A stretch of DNA of 64,000 bases from Pseudomonas sp. G.S.17 (lineage in GTDB: Bacteria; Pseudomonadota; Gammaproteobacteria; Pseudomonadales; Pseudomonadaceae). This document shows, piece after piece, positions 13,337 to 25,733 of the stretch (positions within the stretch are counted from its first letter, which is position 1; each line of letters begins with the position of its first letter). Location: NCBI RefSeq assembly GCF_038096165.1, contig NZ_CP151076.1, forward strand, positions 2,167,501 to 2,231,500, read 5' to 3'. A program made the translations under genes and the position numbers. The notes under the pieces were generated by a model that saw only the letters and a list, made by a program, of their open reading frames with translations, was not told the origin of the DNA and did no database searches.

Positions 13337-15190
13337 TCAGACCGCAACCGCAACGACGGCGCCGAGTACCAGTACGGCACCTACGGCGATCGAAGCAGCG
13401 TACCAACGCAGTTGGCCGGTTTCGGTGCGGCTCATGGCGTCATGACCCCCCTTGACCAGACGTGGGATCAAACCAATGGTGCGATCCAGCGGATCGCCAC
13501 GCAGCACATGGCTGATGGCCAGATAAGGTTTGACGAACAGCTTGTCGTAAACCCAATCGAAGCCCCATGCCGCGAACCACCAGGCTGAGAGGAAACGGCC
13601 CGGACCGCTGTTGGCAATGGCCGTCACCAGACGGCGCTTGCCGAGGAACAGCAAGGCTGCCAGCAGGATACCGGCCAGGGCGATGGCACCCGAAGCGATT
13701 TCCAGGCTGTGCTTGGCGTCGCCGCCGGCATGACCGACGCTTTGCGGCAATACATCAGCCAGTGGCGGAGTGATCATGGCGCCGATGAAGGTCGATAGAA
13801 TGATCAGCACCGACAACGGCAGCCAGTGAGCGACACCGTGACCTGCGTGGGCTTCGGTCTTGGCTTCACCATGGAAGGCGATGAATATCAGGCGGAAGGT
13901 GTACAGCGAAGTCATGAATGCGCCGACCAGACCTGCATACAGCAGCGCATGGTTGCCGCTGGCGAAGGCTTCCCAAAGAATTTCGTCCTTGGAGTAGAAA
14001 CCGGCGGTCAGCAGCGGCAGGGCAGACAAGGCCGCGCCACCGACGATGAAGCTGGTGTAGGCCAGCGGCAGTTTCTTCCACAGGCCGCCCATCTTGAAGA
14101 TGTTCTGCTCGTGGTGGCAGGCAACGATTACCGCACCGGATGCGAGGAACAGCAGCGCCTTGAAGAAAGCGTGCGTCATCAGGTGGAAGATCGCGCCTTC
14201 CCAGGCACCGACGCCCAGCGCCAGGAACATGTAGCCGATCTGGCTCATGGTCGAGTAGGCGAGGATACGTTTGATGTCGGTTTGCACCAGTGCTGCAAAA
14301 CCTGCCAGCACCAGGGTGACGCCGCCGACAATGCCGACCAGATGCAGGATGTCCGGAGCCAGCGCGAACAGGCCATGAGTCCGGGCGATCAAGTAGACGC
14401 CAGCGGTCACCATGGTCGCGGCGTGGATCAGTGCCGAAACCGGAGTAGGACCGGCCATCGCATCCGCCAGCCAGGTTTGCAGCGGCAGTTGCGCGGATTT
14501 ACCGACTGCACCGCCGAGCAACATCAGGGTGGCCAGGACAATCCAGAAGTCGCCGACCTTGAAGTGCTCCGGCGCCCGAACCAGCAGCTCCTGTACGTTC
14601 AAGGTACCCAGTTGCTGGAACAGGATGAACAGGCCAATGGCCATGAACACATCGCCGATCCGGGTCACGATAAAGGCTTTGAGTGCGGCGTTACCATTGT
14701 TGCGGTTGCTGTAGTAGAAACCGATCAACAGATAACTGCACAGGCCCACGCCTTCCCAGCCGAAGTACAGGAACAACAGGTTATCGCCGAGAATCAGGAA
14801 CAGCATGCTGGCGATGAACAGGTTGGTGTACGCGAAGAAGCGTGAGTAACCCGCCTCGCCACGCATGTACCACGATGCAAACAGGTGGATCAGGAAGCCG
14901 ACACCAACCACGACGCCGAGCATCGTGACGGAAAGGCCGTCCAGATACAGCGCGAAGTTCGGTTCAAAGCCATCCACCGTCATCCAGCGCCACAGCACCT
15001 GGGTGTAGTGACCACCATCAGGTGGTGCAACGTTGAACTGGTAGATGACCCAAGCCGAAACAATGGCCGACAGCCCGATGGAGCCGACGCCGATCAGCGC
15101 CGCGAGGTTTTCCGAGATGCGTCCACGAGAGAACGACAGCAGCAGAAACCCGATCAGGGGGAATACGAAAGTCAGAAAGAGAAGGTTCAT
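13337..15190 (-). CDS. nuoL: NADH-quinone oxidoreductase subunit L
   Basis: This 617-residue distal antiporter-like subunit has a core of about 14 TM helices plus a C-terminal part that includes the lateral helix expected of NuoL. Conserved segments are [21 protein letters not shown] (seen as [19 protein letters not shown]), [15 protein letters not shown] and [17 protein letters not shown]. The ATG overlaps the nuoK stop by 4 bp, so translation is coupled. The length is normal. Confidence 0.97.
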   Translation of the reverse strand: MNLLFLTFVFPLIGFLLLSFSRGRISENLAALIGVGSIGLSAIVSAWVIYQFNVAPPDGGHYTQVLWRWMTVDGFEPNFALYLDGLSVTMLGVVVGVGFLIHLFASWYMRGEAGYSRFFAYTNLFIASMLFLILGDNLLFLYFGWEGVGLCSYLLIGFYYSNRNNGNAALKAFIVTRIGDVFMAIGLFILFQQLGTLNVQELLVRAPEHFKVGDFWIVLATLMLLGGAVGKSAQLPLQTWLADAMAGPTPVSALIHAATMVTAGVYLIARTHGLFALAPDILHLVGIVGGVTLVLAGFAALVQTDIKRILAYSTMSQIGYMFLALGVGAWEGAIFHLMTHAFFKALLFLASGAVIVACHHEQNIFKMGGLWKKLPLAYTSFIVGGAALSALPLLTAGFYSKDEILWEAFASGNHALLYAGLVGAFMTSLYTFRLIFIAFHGEAKTEAHAGHGVAHWLPLSVLIILSTFIGAMITPPLADVLPQSVGHAGGDAKHSLEIASGAIALAGILLAALLFLGKRRLVTAIANSGPGRFLSAWWFAAWGFDWVYDKLFVKPYLAISHVLRGDPLDRTIGLIPRLVKGGHDAMSRTETGQLRWYAASIAVGAVLVLGAVVAVAV

Positions 15191-15495
15191 CCGCGCATCT
15201 CGCTGGCAGCGTCGATATCGAGAGTGTGGAACCGGCGATACAGCTGCATCAGGATCGCCAGGCCAATACTGGCCTCGGCGGCGGCCAGGCTGATCACCAG
15301 AATGAACATGATCTGTCCATCCGGCTGCGCCCAGCGGCTACCGGCAACGACGAACGCCAGAGCCGATGCGTTCATCATGATCTCCAGGCTCATCAGCACG
15401 AAGAGTATGTTGCGGCGCACCATCAGACCGACCAGACCGAGGCAGAACAGGACGCCGGCGACTGCCAGCCCGTGTTCCAGAGGGATTGCATTCAT
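15187..15495 (-). CDS. nuoK: NADH-quinone oxidoreductase subunit K
   Basis: This 102-residue membrane subunit has three TM helices (about 4-24, 30-50, 62-85) and buried glutamates in [10 protein letters not shown] and [11 protein letters not shown], both required for proton transfer in the family. It overlaps nuoJ and nuoL by 4 bp each. Confidence 0.96.
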   Translation of the reverse strand: MNAIPLEHGLAVAGVLFCLGLVGLMVRRNILFVLMSLEIMMNASALAFVVAGSRWAQPDGQIMFILVISLAAAEASIGLAILMQLYRRFHTLDIDAASEMRG

Positions 15496-16001
15496 TGGCT
15501 TGGCTCCTTCGCCTCGTTACGGCCCAGGTGGAATGCCGTGACGGCTGCAGCGAGCAGCAGCATCGAAGCGAGTTCCACCACCAGCAGATACGGTCCAAAC
15601 AGACTGATGCCGACCGCTTTTGCATCGACAGTGGTATGGCCGATGCTGGCGCCGGTCGAACTGCTGAACAGTACGTACAGCAGTTCAGCCAGCAACAGCG
15701 CGCCGAGGATGACCGGGCCGATCCAGATGCCTGGCTTGAGCCAGGTCCGTTCCTGCTGAACGGAAGCCGGACCCAGGTTGAGCATCATCACCACGAAGAC
15801 GAAGAGCACCATGATCGCGCCTGCATAAGCGATGACTTCCAGTACGCCGGCAAAAGGTGCGCCGAGGCTGAAAAATGTCATCGCCACGGCGATCAGCGAG
15901 ATGATGAGGTAGAGCAGGGCGTGCACCGGGTTGGTGTTGGTGATCACTCTTAAAGTGGACACCACAGCGACACCCGATGCGAAATAGAAAGCGAATTCCA
16001 T
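15492..16001 (-). CDS. nuoJ: NADH-quinone oxidoreductase subunit J
   Basis: This 169-residue subunit has five predicted TM helices. The conserved TM3 stretch [19 protein letters not shown] contains the pi-bulge region that couples quinone chemistry to proton pumping. It lies 9 bp after nuoI and overlaps nuoK by 4 bp. Confidence 0.96.
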   Translation of the reverse strand: MEFAFYFASGVAVVSTLRVITNTNPVHALLYLIISLIAVAMTFFSLGAPFAGVLEVIAYAGAIMVLFVFVVMMLNLGPASVQQERTWLKPGIWIGPVILGALLLAELLYVLFSSSTGASIGHTTVDAKAVGISLFGPYLLVVELASMLLLAAAVTAFHLGRNEAKEPSQ

Positions 16002-16010
16002 CTTTCTTCC

Positions 16011-16559
16011 TTAAGGCAGCAAGCTCTTGACGTTGATCGGTTCGGCTTCATTCTGCGCAGAGCCTTTAGGCTTGCCAGCGATGGCCATGCCGGCGACGCG
16101 ATAGAAGTTGTAGTCGGGGTTCTTGCCGGGGCCGGAGATCAGCAGATCTTCCTTTTCGTAGACCAGATCCTGACGCTTGAACTCGGCCATTTCGAAATCC
16201 GGTGTCAACTGGATTGCCGTGGTCGGGCAGGCTTCTTCGCACAGGCCGCAGAAAATGCAGCGCGAGAAGTTGATGCGGAAGAACTCCGGATACCAGCGAC
16301 CGTCGTCAGTTTCGGCTTTCTGCAGCGAGATACAGCCGACCGGACAGGCCACCGCGCACAGGTTGCACGCTACGCAACGCTCTTCGCCGTCGGGATCACG
16401 GGTCAGGACGATGCGCCCACGGTAACGCGGCGGCAGGTAAACCTGCTCTTCCGGGTACTGCAACGTGTCACGCTTGCGGAATGCATGTGAGAACACCATC
16501 ACCAGGCTGCGAAGCTGGGTGTAGGTGCCATGCACGATATTGAACAAATACTTGAGCAT
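16011..16559 (-). CDS. nuoI: NADH-quinone oxidoreductase subunit I (two 4Fe-4S clusters)
   Basis: This 182-residue ferredoxin-type subunit has two full CxxCxxCxxxCP motifs, [12 protein letters not shown] and [12 protein letters not shown], which bind clusters N6a and N6b in the electron path to N2. The N-terminal amphipathic helix anchors it to the membrane arm. It lies 11 bp after nuoH. Confidence 0.97.
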   Translation of the reverse strand: MLKYLFNIVHGTYTQLRSLVMVFSHAFRKRDTLQYPEEQVYLPPRYRGRIVLTRDPDGEERCVACNLCAVACPVGCISLQKAETDDGRWYPEFFRINFSRCIFCGLCEEACPTTAIQLTPDFEMAEFKRQDLVYEKEDLLISGPGKNPDYNFYRVAGMAIAGKPKGSAQNEAEPINVKSLLP

Positions 16560-16570
16560 GGTTTATATCC

Positions 16571-17578
16571 TCACTGAGCCACGCCGGCGGGCGTGTTCAG
16601 CAACACGACCGCGGCGGTCACCAGCAGATTGATCAGGGTCAGCGGCAGGCAGAATTTCCAGCTGAAATCCATCACCTGGTCATAACGTGGGCGCGGAATC
16701 GATGCGCGCAACAGGATGAACAGCATGATGAAGAACGCGGTCTTCAGGGCGAACCAGACAAACGCCAGCGAAGGCAGGATGTTGAACGGGCCATGCCAGC
16801 CGCCGAAGAACAGCGTGACCAGCAACGCCGAGATCAGCACGATCCCGATGTATTCGCCAACGAAGAACATCCCCCATTTCATACCGGCATATTCGATGTG
16901 ATAACCGTCGGCCAGTTCCTGCTCGGCTTCCGGTTGGTCGAATGGGTGACGGTGAGTCACCGCAACGCCCGCGATGAAGAACGTACAGAAGCCGAAGAAC
17001 TGCGGAATGATGAACCACAGGTTCTGGGCCTGGTATTCAACGATGTCGCGCATGTTGAACGAACCGACCTGCGCCACGATCCCCATCAGCGACAGACCCA
17101 TGAACACTTCATAGGACACGGTCTGGGCTGAAGCCCGAAGACTGCCGAGCAAGGCGAACTTGTTGTTGCTCGACCAGCCCGCGAACAGCACCGCATACAC
17201 CGACAGACCGGCCATGGCGAAGAAGAACAGCAAGCCGATGTTCAGGTCCGCTACGCCCCAGGTCGGGGTGATCGGGATGATGGCGAAGGCGATCAGCAAG
17301 GCACTCATGGCCACGACCGGCGCCAGCGTGAAGATCACCTTGTCAGCGAACGGCGGTGTCCAGTCTTCCTTGAAGAACATCTTGATCATGTCGGCGGCAA
17401 TCTGGAAGGCGCCGAAAGGGCCAACCCGGTTCGGGCCGTAACGATCCTGCCAGAGGGCGAGCAAACGACGCTCGACCCAGCTGAGCAATGCACCGCAGAC
17501 CACCACGGCCAGCAGGATGACAATCGCCTTGACTACCGAGATGATCGCGTCGACCACTTCAGGTGTGAACCAGGTCAT
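16571..17578 (-). CDS. nuoH: NADH-quinone oxidoreductase subunit H
   Basis: This 335-residue membrane subunit (ND1 type) has about eight TM helices and the cytoplasmic loop that shapes the quinone chamber. Signatures are [16 protein letters not shown] near the N terminus and [19 protein letters not shown] in the acidic loop, quoted here within 20 residues. The ATG overlaps the nuoG stop by 4 bp. Confidence 0.97.
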   Translation of the reverse strand: MTWFTPEVVDAIISVVKAIVILLAVVVCGALLSWVERRLLALWQDRYGPNRVGPFGAFQIAADMIKMFFKEDWTPPFADKVIFTLAPVVAMSALLIAFAIIPITPTWGVADLNIGLLFFFAMAGLSVYAVLFAGWSSNNKFALLGSLRASAQTVSYEVFMGLSLMGIVAQVGSFNMRDIVEYQAQNLWFIIPQFFGFCTFFIAGVAVTHRHPFDQPEAEQELADGYHIEYAGMKWGMFFVGEYIGIVLISALLVTLFFGGWHGPFNILPSLAFVWFALKTAFFIMLFILLRASIPRPRYDQVMDFSWKFCLPLTLINLLVTAAVVLLNTPAGVAQ

Positions 17579-20292
17579 AGCGCTGCCTCCTGCAGACCAT
17601 CAACGTTTTTGCCGAACACGGCAGGCGGAATGCCAGCCAGACCGGCTGGCAATGCGACCAGCCCGGCACCCAGCTCTTCGTTGATGCGCAGCGGCAGACG
17701 CAAGGTCTGGCCGGCAACAGTCAAGCTCAACAGGGCACCGTCATTGACGCCCAGGCGATCAGCTTCGGATTTGGCGAGAGCAACGTAAGCCTCTGGAATA
17801 CGTTCCTGCACCGGCGCAGCAAGGGACGATGTTTCGTCGCTGCCGAACAGGTGATAGAACGGCACCACCTGCCAGGTACCGCGAGCTGGTGAAAACGCGC
17901 CCGGTACGCTGGCGAACCAGGACAGCGCGTCGCCGGTGCTTTCGATCAGGCGAGTGCCCGGATCGCCAGCACGCAGGTGACCACCGACTTCGTCCTGGAA
18001 CTTGTTCCAGGCTTGCGGCGAGTTCCAGCCCGGAGACCAGGCGAATGGCACTTGCTGATGAGGCTCGACCGAACCCGAGTAACCTTCCATGGAGAACGCG
18101 AACGCGGTGTCGTTGTCCTGGGAAGTGCGCGGCTCATGCACGCTGATGTCGGCGCGCATGGCAGTCCGGCCGCTGTAACGCAATGGTTCTCGGGCCAGCT
18201 TCAGGCCTTTGATGCGGAACGACGCAGAAGGCGCAGCGTTGACGATCCCGGCCAGTTGCGGCGTGCTTGCAGCACAGGCGGCGGTGACGTGATCGAGTTG
18301 AGTCCAGTCCACCGGCTTGTTCAGCAGGGTCGAACGCAGCGCGTGCAGCCAGCGCCAGCCTTCGTGAACCAGAATGCTGGCATCCAGGTAAGTCGGATCG
18401 AACACCTGGAAGAAGCGCTGGGCGCGGCCTTCCTGGCTGATCAGCGTACCGTCGCCTTCCGCGAAGCTGGCGGCCGGCAGGATCAGGTGGGCACGCTCGC
18501 TGGTCGGGGTTTTCTGGTGGTCCGCAACGATCACCACTTTGGCGGCGTTCAATGCGGCATCGACCGTAGCCGCATCAACGCGACGGTACAGATCGTTTTC
18601 CAGGATCACGATGGCGTCGGCCTGACCGGAAATCACCGCTTGCAGCGCGGCGTCGACGGAATCACCGCCGAACATCGCCAGACCCATGCTGTTGGCTTCC
18701 GGCACGATCAGGCTGATGGAGCCTTGTTTGTCGCGCAGTTTCAGTGCCTTGGCGATGTTGGCGGCGGCTTCGATCAGCGCAGTTGAACCCAGCGAGCTGC
18801 CGGAAATGATCAGTGGACGTTTGGCGGCCAGCAGTGCGTCGGCAATGCGTTGCGCCAACGCCAATGCTTCGCTGTCCAGACCTTCAACGGCCGGGGCGCT
18901 GGCATCCAAAGCGTGGGCCACGGCAAAACCGATGCGGGCCAGATCGTCCGGTGCTGCGTGAACGCATTCTTCGGCGATGTCATCCAGCTTGGTTTCCGCC
19001 AGGCTGGCGATGAACAACGGGTTCAGCTCGTGCTGGCCGATGTTTTTCACCGCTGCGTCGAGCCACGGCTGGACTTTCATCGCCGCAGCCATGTCTTCGG
19101 CCTTGCCTTTCACAGCCTGACGCAGGCCAAGGGCCATGCGCGCAGCGGTCTGGGTCAAGTCTTCGCCGAGAACGAAGATCGCGTCGTGGTCTTCGATATC
19201 CCGCATCGTCGGAACTGGCAGCGGGCTGTCGTTCAGCACCTTGAGGATCAGGCGCACACGCTCCAGTTCACCGGCTTCGATGCCGGAGTAGAAATGCTCG
19301 GCACCGACCAGCTCACGCAGGGCGAAGTTGCTTTCGAGGCTGGCGCGCGGTGAGCCGATACCGACAATGTTGCGACCGCGCAGCAGATCGGCGGCCTTGT
19401 CCAGGGCGCCATCGAGACTCAGCTTGACTTGGCCGTCAGCCAGCAGCGGCTGGCGAGGGCGGTCTTCGCGGTTCACGTAGCCATAGCCGAAACGACCACG
19501 GTCACACAGGAAATACTGGTTTACCGAGCCGTTGAAGCGGTTTTCGATCCGGCGGATCTCGCCGTAACGCTCGCCGGGGCTGATGTTGCAGCCACTTGAG
19601 CAGCCGTGGCAGATGCTCGGCGAAAACTGCATGTCCCACTTGCGGTTGTAGCGCTCGGAGTGAGTCTTGTCGGTGAACACACCGGTCGGGCAGACCTCGG
19701 TGAGGTTGCCGGAAAACTCGCTCTCCAGCGTGCCGTCTTCAACGCGACCGAAGTACACGTTGTCATGCGCGCCGAATACGCCGAGGTCAGTGCCGCCGGC
19801 GTAGTCTTTATAGAAGCGCACGCAGCGGTAGCAGGCGATGCAGCGGTTCATCTCGTGAGCGATGAACGGGCCGAGCTCCTGATTCTGGTGGGTGCGCTTG
19901 CTGAAGCGATAACGGCGCTCGTTGTGGCCGGTCATCACGGTCATGTCTTGCAAATGACAGTGACCACCTTCTTCGCAGACAGGGCAGTCGTGCGGGTGGT
20001 TGGTCATCAGCCATTCGACCACACTGGCGCGGAAGGCCTTGGACTCATCGTCTTCGATGGAAATCCAGGTGTTGTCGGTGGCGGGGGTCATGCAGGACAT
20101 GACGATGCGACCACGGGTGTCGTTCTCGTCGGTGTACTGCTTGACCGCGCACTGGCGACAGGCGCCAACGCTGCCAAGGGCGGGATGCCAGCAGAAATAA
20201 GGGATGTCGAGGCCCAGGGACAGACAAGCCTGTAACAGGTTGTCTGCACCGTCGACTTCGAGCGCTTTGCCGTCTACGTGGATAGTGGCCAT
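17575..20292 (-). CDS. nuoG: NADH-quinone oxidoreductase subunit G
   Basis: This 905-residue peripheral-arm subunit begins with a [2Fe-2S] ferredoxin domain (C34, then CRQC near 48, and C68). A His-liganded cluster region, [16 protein letters not shown], follows near 100. Two further cluster-binding segments are [14 protein letters not shown] and [13 protein letters not shown], the second belonging to the molybdopterin-oxidoreductase-like domain that fills the rest. It carries electrons from NuoF toward NuoI. Unusually for this operon it is separated from nuoF by 135 bp containing a stem-loop. Confidence 0.97.
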   Translation of the reverse strand: MATIHVDGKALEVDGADNLLQACLSLGLDIPYFCWHPALGSVGACRQCAVKQYTDENDTRGRIVMSCMTPATDNTWISIEDDESKAFRASVVEWLMTNHPHDCPVCEEGGHCHLQDMTVMTGHNERRYRFSKRTHQNQELGPFIAHEMNRCIACYRCVRFYKDYAGGTDLGVFGAHDNVYFGRVEDGTLESEFSGNLTEVCPTGVFTDKTHSERYNRKWDMQFSPSICHGCSSGCNISPGERYGEIRRIENRFNGSVNQYFLCDRGRFGYGYVNREDRPRQPLLADGQVKLSLDGALDKAADLLRGRNIVGIGSPRASLESNFALRELVGAEHFYSGIEAGELERVRLILKVLNDSPLPVPTMRDIEDHDAIFVLGEDLTQTAARMALGLRQAVKGKAEDMAAAMKVQPWLDAAVKNIGQHELNPLFIASLAETKLDDIAEECVHAAPDDLARIGFAVAHALDASAPAVEGLDSEALALAQRIADALLAAKRPLIISGSSLGSTALIEAAANIAKALKLRDKQGSISLIVPEANSMGLAMFGGDSVDAALQAVISGQADAIVILENDLYRRVDAATVDAALNAAKVVIVADHQKTPTSERAHLILPAASFAEGDGTLISQEGRAQRFFQVFDPTYLDASILVHEGWRWLHALRSTLLNKPVDWTQLDHVTAACAASTPQLAGIVNAAPSASFRIKGLKLAREPLRYSGRTAMRADISVHEPRTSQDNDTAFAFSMEGYSGSVEPHQQVPFAWSPGWNSPQAWNKFQDEVGGHLRAGDPGTRLIESTGDALSWFASVPGAFSPARGTWQVVPFYHLFGSDETSSLAAPVQERIPEAYVALAKSEADRLGVNDGALLSLTVAGQTLRLPLRINEELGAGLVALPAGLAGIPPAVFGKNVDGLQEAAL

Positions 20293-20350
20293 GGTTCAAA
20301 GTTCTTCGTTGGCCCGGTGTCAGCGGGCGTGGCTAATGGAATCTCGGTGC

Positions 20351-20388
20351 TATCCGACTTAAACAGCCTGTCATGGCGCAGTCGGATA
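20351..20388. other. Intercistronic stem-loop between nuoF and nuoG
   Basis: The arms TATCCGACT (20351-20359) and AGTCGGATA (20380-20388) are exact complements with a 20-nt loop. They sit in the only long gap (135 bp) of the operon. It may be an mRNA-processing or stability element; no T-tract follows on the transcribed strand. Confidence 0.5.
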
Positions 20389-20427
20389 AGGACGGCAGCC
20401 TTGTGGGCCGCCGACCGGTCTGTCTTG

Positions 20428-21786
20428 TTATGCGCCAACCAGGGTCGGGCTGATGACCTGGGTCAGGCTGCCCGCCACTGCTGGCGCGATACCTGCCTCG
20501 AATTCAGGCCTGAAGTATTTGATCGCGCTGCCCAGAGGTTCCACGGCGCCCGGTGCGTGGGCGCAGAAGGTCTTGCCAGGGCCGAGGAAGTTCACCAGGC
20601 CCAGCAGGGTTTCGATATCCCCCGGCTGACCGTGGCCTTTCTCGATGGCGCGCAGAATCTTCACGCTCCACGGCAAGCCATCGCGGCAAGGCGTGCAGAA
20701 ACCGCACGACTCCTGGGAGAAGAACTCTTCCATATTGCGCAACAGCGAAACCATGTTCACCTTGTCGTCCACCGCCATGGCCAGACCGGTACCCATCCGC
20801 GTACCGACTTTGGCGATGCCGCCGGCGTACATTTGCGCGTCCAGGTGTTCCGGCAACAGGAAGCCGGTACCGGCGCCGCCTGGCTGCCAGCACTTGAGCT
20901 TGAAGCCGTCGCGCATGCCGCCCGCGTAGTCTTCGAACAGCTCACGCGCCTGCACGCCGAAAGGCAGTTCCCACAGGCCAGGATTTTTCACCTTGCCGGA
21001 GAAACCCATCAGTTTGGTGCCGTGGTCTTCACTGCCTTCGCGGGCCAGGGATTTGTACCAGTCGTTGCCGTTGCCGACGATGGCCGGCACGTTGCACAGA
21101 GTTTCGACGTTGTTCACGCAGGTTGGCTTGCCCCACACGCCAACAGCAGCGGGGAAGGGCGGCTTGGAGCGAGGATTGGCGCGACGGCCTTCCAGGGAGT
21201 TGATCAGCGCGGTTTCTTCACCGCAGATGTAGCGCCCGGCGCCGGTGTGTACGAACAGCTCGAAGTCAAAACCGGTGCCGAGAATGTTCTTGCCCAGCAG
21301 GCCCGCAGCCTTGGCTTCGGCCACGGCGCGGTTCAAATGCTTGGCAGCTGTGACGTATTCGCCACGCAGGAAGATGTAGCCGCGATAGGCTTTCAACGCC
21401 CGCGCACTGATCAGCATGCCTTCCACCAACAGGTGTGGCAGCTGTTCCATCAACATCCGGTCTTTCCAGGTGTTGGGTTCCATTTCATCCGCGTTGCACA
21501 GCAGGTAGCGGATGTTCATGGATTCGTCTTTAGGCATCAGCCCCCACTTCACACCTGTGGGGAAGCCTGCACCGCCGCGACCCTTGAGGCCGGAATCCTT
21601 CACCGATTGCACGATGTCGTCAGGCGCCTGCTCGGCGAAAGCCTTGCGGGCAGCTGCATAGCCGTCTTTGGCCTGATATTCGTCGAGCCAGACCGGCTCG
21701 CCGTCATCGCGCAGGCGCCAGGTCAGTGGATGAGTTTCTGCCGTGCGCGTTATGCGATTGGCAGGGCCGAAGGAAGTGATGGTCAT
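20428..21786 (-). CDS. nuoF: NADH-quinone oxidoreductase subunit F
   Basis: This 452-residue flavoprotein holds the NADH site, FMN and cluster N3. Visible are the glycine-rich NADH/FMN region [16 protein letters not shown] at about 66-81, the FMN segment [19 protein letters not shown], and the cluster motif [12 protein letters not shown]. It overlaps the nuoE stop by 4 bp, and the two proteins form the NADH-dehydrogenase module with NuoG. Confidence 0.97.
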   Translation of the reverse strand: MTITSFGPANRITRTAETHPLTWRLRDDGEPVWLDEYQAKDGYAAARKAFAEQAPDDIVQSVKDSGLKGRGGAGFPTGVKWGLMPKDESMNIRYLLCNADEMEPNTWKDRMLMEQLPHLLVEGMLISARALKAYRGYIFLRGEYVTAAKHLNRAVAEAKAAGLLGKNILGTGFDFELFVHTGAGRYICGEETALINSLEGRRANPRSKPPFPAAVGVWGKPTCVNNVETLCNVPAIVGNGNDWYKSLAREGSEDHGTKLMGFSGKVKNPGLWELPFGVQARELFEDYAGGMRDGFKLKCWQPGGAGTGFLLPEHLDAQMYAGGIAKVGTRMGTGLAMAVDDKVNMVSLLRNMEEFFSQESCGFCTPCRDGLPWSVKILRAIEKGHGQPGDIETLLGLVNFLGPGKTFCAHAPGAVEPLGSAIKYFRPEFEAGIAPAVAGSLTQVISPTLVGA

Positions 21787-22280
21787 GGGTAACCCTCCAG
21801 CATCTTGGCAACGCCCGAAGGCTGCACGTCACCGAAAGTGTCATCGTCGACCATCACGGCCGGAGCCTTGTCGCAGTTACCCAGGCAGCAGACCGGCAAC
21901 AGGGTGAAACGCCCGTCGGCAGTGGTCTGGCCTGGCGCAATGCCCAGGGAGTTCTGGATTTCTTCGACCACCGATTCGTGACCGGCAATGAAACAGACCA
22001 TGCTGTTGCAGACACGAATGATGTGGCGGCCAACCGGCTGGCGGAAGATCTGGCTATAGAACGTTGCCACGCCTTCGACGTCACTGGCGGGAATGCCCAG
22101 CAGGTCGCCGATGGCATAAATGGCACCGTCAGGCACCCAGCCGCGTTCCTTCTGCACTATTTTCAAGGCTTCGATAGACGCCGCACGCGGGTCTTCGTAG
22201 TGATGCAGCTCATGCTCGATGGCCGAGCGCTCGGTTTCGCTGAGGGCGAAACGGTCTGTCTGGATAAGCGGGCTATTCAT
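21783..22280 (-). CDS. nuoE: NADH-quinone oxidoreductase subunit E
   Basis: This 165-residue thioredoxin-like subunit binds the [2Fe-2S] cluster N1a. The four ligands are C in [11 protein letters not shown] and in [14 protein letters not shown]. The N-terminal helical part contains the family segment [20 protein letters not shown]. It begins 2 bp after nuoCD and overlaps nuoF. Confidence 0.96.
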   Translation of the reverse strand: MNSPLIQTDRFALSETERSAIEHELHHYEDPRAASIEALKIVQKERGWVPDGAIYAIGDLLGIPASDVEGVATFYSQIFRQPVGRHIIRVCNSMVCFIAGHESVVEEIQNSLGIAPGQTTADGRFTLLPVCCLGNCDKAPAVMVDDDTFGDVQPSGVAKMLEGYP

Positions 22281-22282
22281 GC

Positions 22283-24118
<1,836 letters not shown>

Positions 24119-24138
24119 TTAGCAGGAGCAGAACTGGA

Positions 24139-24813
24139 TCAGACTTCGTCGGGGCTGCGCAGATTGGTCACTGCGATTCGCTGTTCGCGGCGCTGTTCCT
24201 TTTGCGACGGCATCTCGGCGCGATAAACGCCTTGGTCACCGACGACCCAGGACAGAGGGCGACGCTCCTGGCCGATGGATTCCTGCAACAGCATCAAGCC
24301 TTGCAGAAATGCTTCGGGGCGGGGCGGGCAGCCAGGCACATAGACATCCACGGGCAGGAACTTGTCCACGCCCTGAACCACGGAATAGATGTCGTACATA
24401 CCACCGGAGTTGGCGCACGAACCCATGGAGATAACCCACTTGGGTTCGAGCATTTGCTCGTAGAGACGCTGAATGATCGGCGCCATCTTGATGAAGCAGG
24501 TCCCGGCAATAACCATGAAATCCGCTTGACGCGGTGATGCCCGGATAACCTCGGCGCCGAAGCGGGCGATGTCGTGGGGCGCCGTGAAGGCGGTGGTCAT
24601 TTCCACATAGCAGCACGACAGGCCGAAGTTGTACGGCCACAGGGAGTTTTTACGCCCCCAGTTGACTGCACCGTTCAGCACGTCTTCCAGCTTGCCCATG
24701 TAGATGTTTTTGTGGACTTGGTCTTCTAACGGATCGGAAACAGTTTCCCGCTTGCCGATTGGATACTCTTCATTGGGAGCATCCGGGTCGATCCTGGTGA
24801 GATTGTATTGCAT
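24139..24813 (-). CDS. nuoB: NADH-quinone oxidoreductase subunit B
   Basis: This 224-residue subunit binds cluster N2, the last Fe-S centre before quinone. The tandem cysteines in [10 protein letters not shown], the C in [11 protein letters not shown], and [10 protein letters not shown] are its ligands. The ATG at 24813 is preferred over an in-frame TTG two codons upstream because GAGG lies about 9 bp before it. It follows nuoA by 10 bp. Confidence 0.97.
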   Translation of the reverse strand: MQYNLTRIDPDAPNEEYPIGKRETVSDPLEDQVHKNIYMGKLEDVLNGAVNWGRKNSLWPYNFGLSCCYVEMTTAFTAPHDIARFGAEVIRASPRQADFMVIAGTCFIKMAPIIQRLYEQMLEPKWVISMGSCANSGGMYDIYSVVQGVDKFLPVDVYVPGCPPRPEAFLQGLMLLQESIGQERRPLSWVVGDQGVYRAEMPSQKEQRREQRIAVTNLRSPDEV

Positions 24814-24823
24814 CGCCAAAGCC

Positions 24824-25237
24824 TCATTGTTTTAGCTTCGCTTGTCGAATACGGCGACCTTCGGGAGCCCAATCGAGCGCCCCTACCCGCCATAGGTAGA
24901 CAAGACCTGCCAACAGAATTGCTATGAAAACGAGTGCTTCGACGAATCCGGTCCAGCCGCTTTCGCGGACGGACACAGACCAGGCAAAGAGAAAGAGGGC
25001 TTCAATGTCGAAGATCACGAAAAGCATCGCGACCAGATAGAATTTTGCCGAAAGCCGCAAGCGGGCGCTGCCAGTAGGCAGCATGCCGGACTCGAACGGT
25101 TCGTTTTTGCTGCGGCCCCAGGCTTTGCTGCCCAGAAGGCTGGAGACACCGAGCATGAAGGCACAGAGGCCGACAACACCTAAAAGGAAAATGGCGAAGC
25201 CCCAGTTGTGGGCAATCAATCCTGTCGGTTCGTGCAT
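24824..25237 (-). CDS. nuoA: NADH-quinone oxidoreductase subunit A
   Basis: This 137-residue first gene of the operon is a three-TM membrane subunit. The conserved loop [20 protein letters not shown] and the acidic TM2 segment [15 protein letters not shown] are present. A strong ribosome site, AAGGA, lies 9 bp before the ATG. The operon promoter must lie in the 496-bp region upstream. Confidence 0.96.
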   Translation of the reverse strand: MHEPTGLIAHNWGFAIFLLGVVGLCAFMLGVSSLLGSKAWGRSKNEPFESGMLPTGSARLRLSAKFYLVAMLFVIFDIEALFLFAWSVSVRESGWTGFVEALVFIAILLAGLVYLWRVGALDWAPEGRRIRQAKLKQ

Positions 25238-25300
25238 GCTGGATTTCCTTGACAGAGATCAAAGGTCTCTGGGCTTGAATAGAGTATAGGCAGTGACTAT

Positions 25301-25315
25301 ATGTCGCAGCGACAT
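25301..25315. promoter_or_regulatory. Near-perfect 15-bp palindrome upstream of nuoA
   Basis: ATGTCGCAGCGACAT is symmetric except at its central base and lies 64 bp before the nuoA start. It is a candidate operator; I do not recognise the cognate factor. Confidence 0.4.
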
Positions 25316-25493
25316 CAACCGCGGTGATTTTATGGGTAAACAGTTGGCAAGTAAATTTTCTACATCAAATTAATTTGACGAATTAATCACTTGCGCACAC
25401 GGGTATCGGCTTGCGGGCAGGCTGGGCGGGCATTGGCAGGGTTTTGGTTAATAATGTTTCCTGCAAAATGTAAGGAACAAGGATTGATTATTA

Positions 25494-25512
25494 AATGATA
25501 ATAAGTATCATT
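25494..25512. promoter_or_regulatory. Fur-box-like palindrome
   Basis: AATGATAATAAGTATCATT has exact 7-bp arms (AATGATA / TATCATT) and resembles the ferric-uptake-regulator consensus GATAATGATAATCATTATC. It lies 257 bp upstream of nuoA. Which transcript it would control is unclear. Confidence 0.5.
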
Positions 25513-25614
25513 CGATGTTATTCCGACGTTTTTCAATAAAACACGCAGAACAGTGAGTGTTTATTAAAACAGCAAGTTGTAGCTAGTAATGGACTGTCAG
25601 CCAGCAGCGTGTTG

Positions 25615-25642
25615 GCCTCTTCGCGGGCAAGCCTCGCTCCAT
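25615..25642. repeat. Single REP-like fragment
   Basis: The stretch around CTTCGCGGGCAAGCC / TCGCTCC resembles the REP family common in P. fluorescens genomes (GCGAGCAAGCCCGCTCCC type). It is one copy, partly degenerate, with no inverted partner nearby. Confidence 0.5.
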
Positions 25643-25686
25643 CGCAAGAAAGTGATCCATTGGGCCATCGGCTTAGGCATTACGCA

Positions 25687-25714
25687 TAAAAAACCGCCCC
25701 GGAGGGCGGTTCTT
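25687..25714 (-). terminator. aceA terminator
   Basis: On the minus strand GAACCGCCC TCC GGGGCGGTT is followed by TTTTTATG. It lies 20 bp after the aceA stop. Confidence 0.85.
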
Positions 25715-25733
25715 CACATCAGGTGCAAGCCAA

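Larger units (their letters stand above)
25238..25733. other. 496-bp non-coding region between nuoA and aceA
   Basis: No gene was found here. The region should hold the nuo promoter (minus strand). It contains a 15-bp palindrome at 25301-25315, a Fur-box-like palindrome at 25494-25512, an AT-rich stem at about 25536-25565, a REP-like fragment at 25615-25642, and the aceA terminator at 25687-25714. A minus-strand TATACT at 25288-25283 could be a -10 element for nuoA, but no good -35 was found. Confidence 0.6.
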
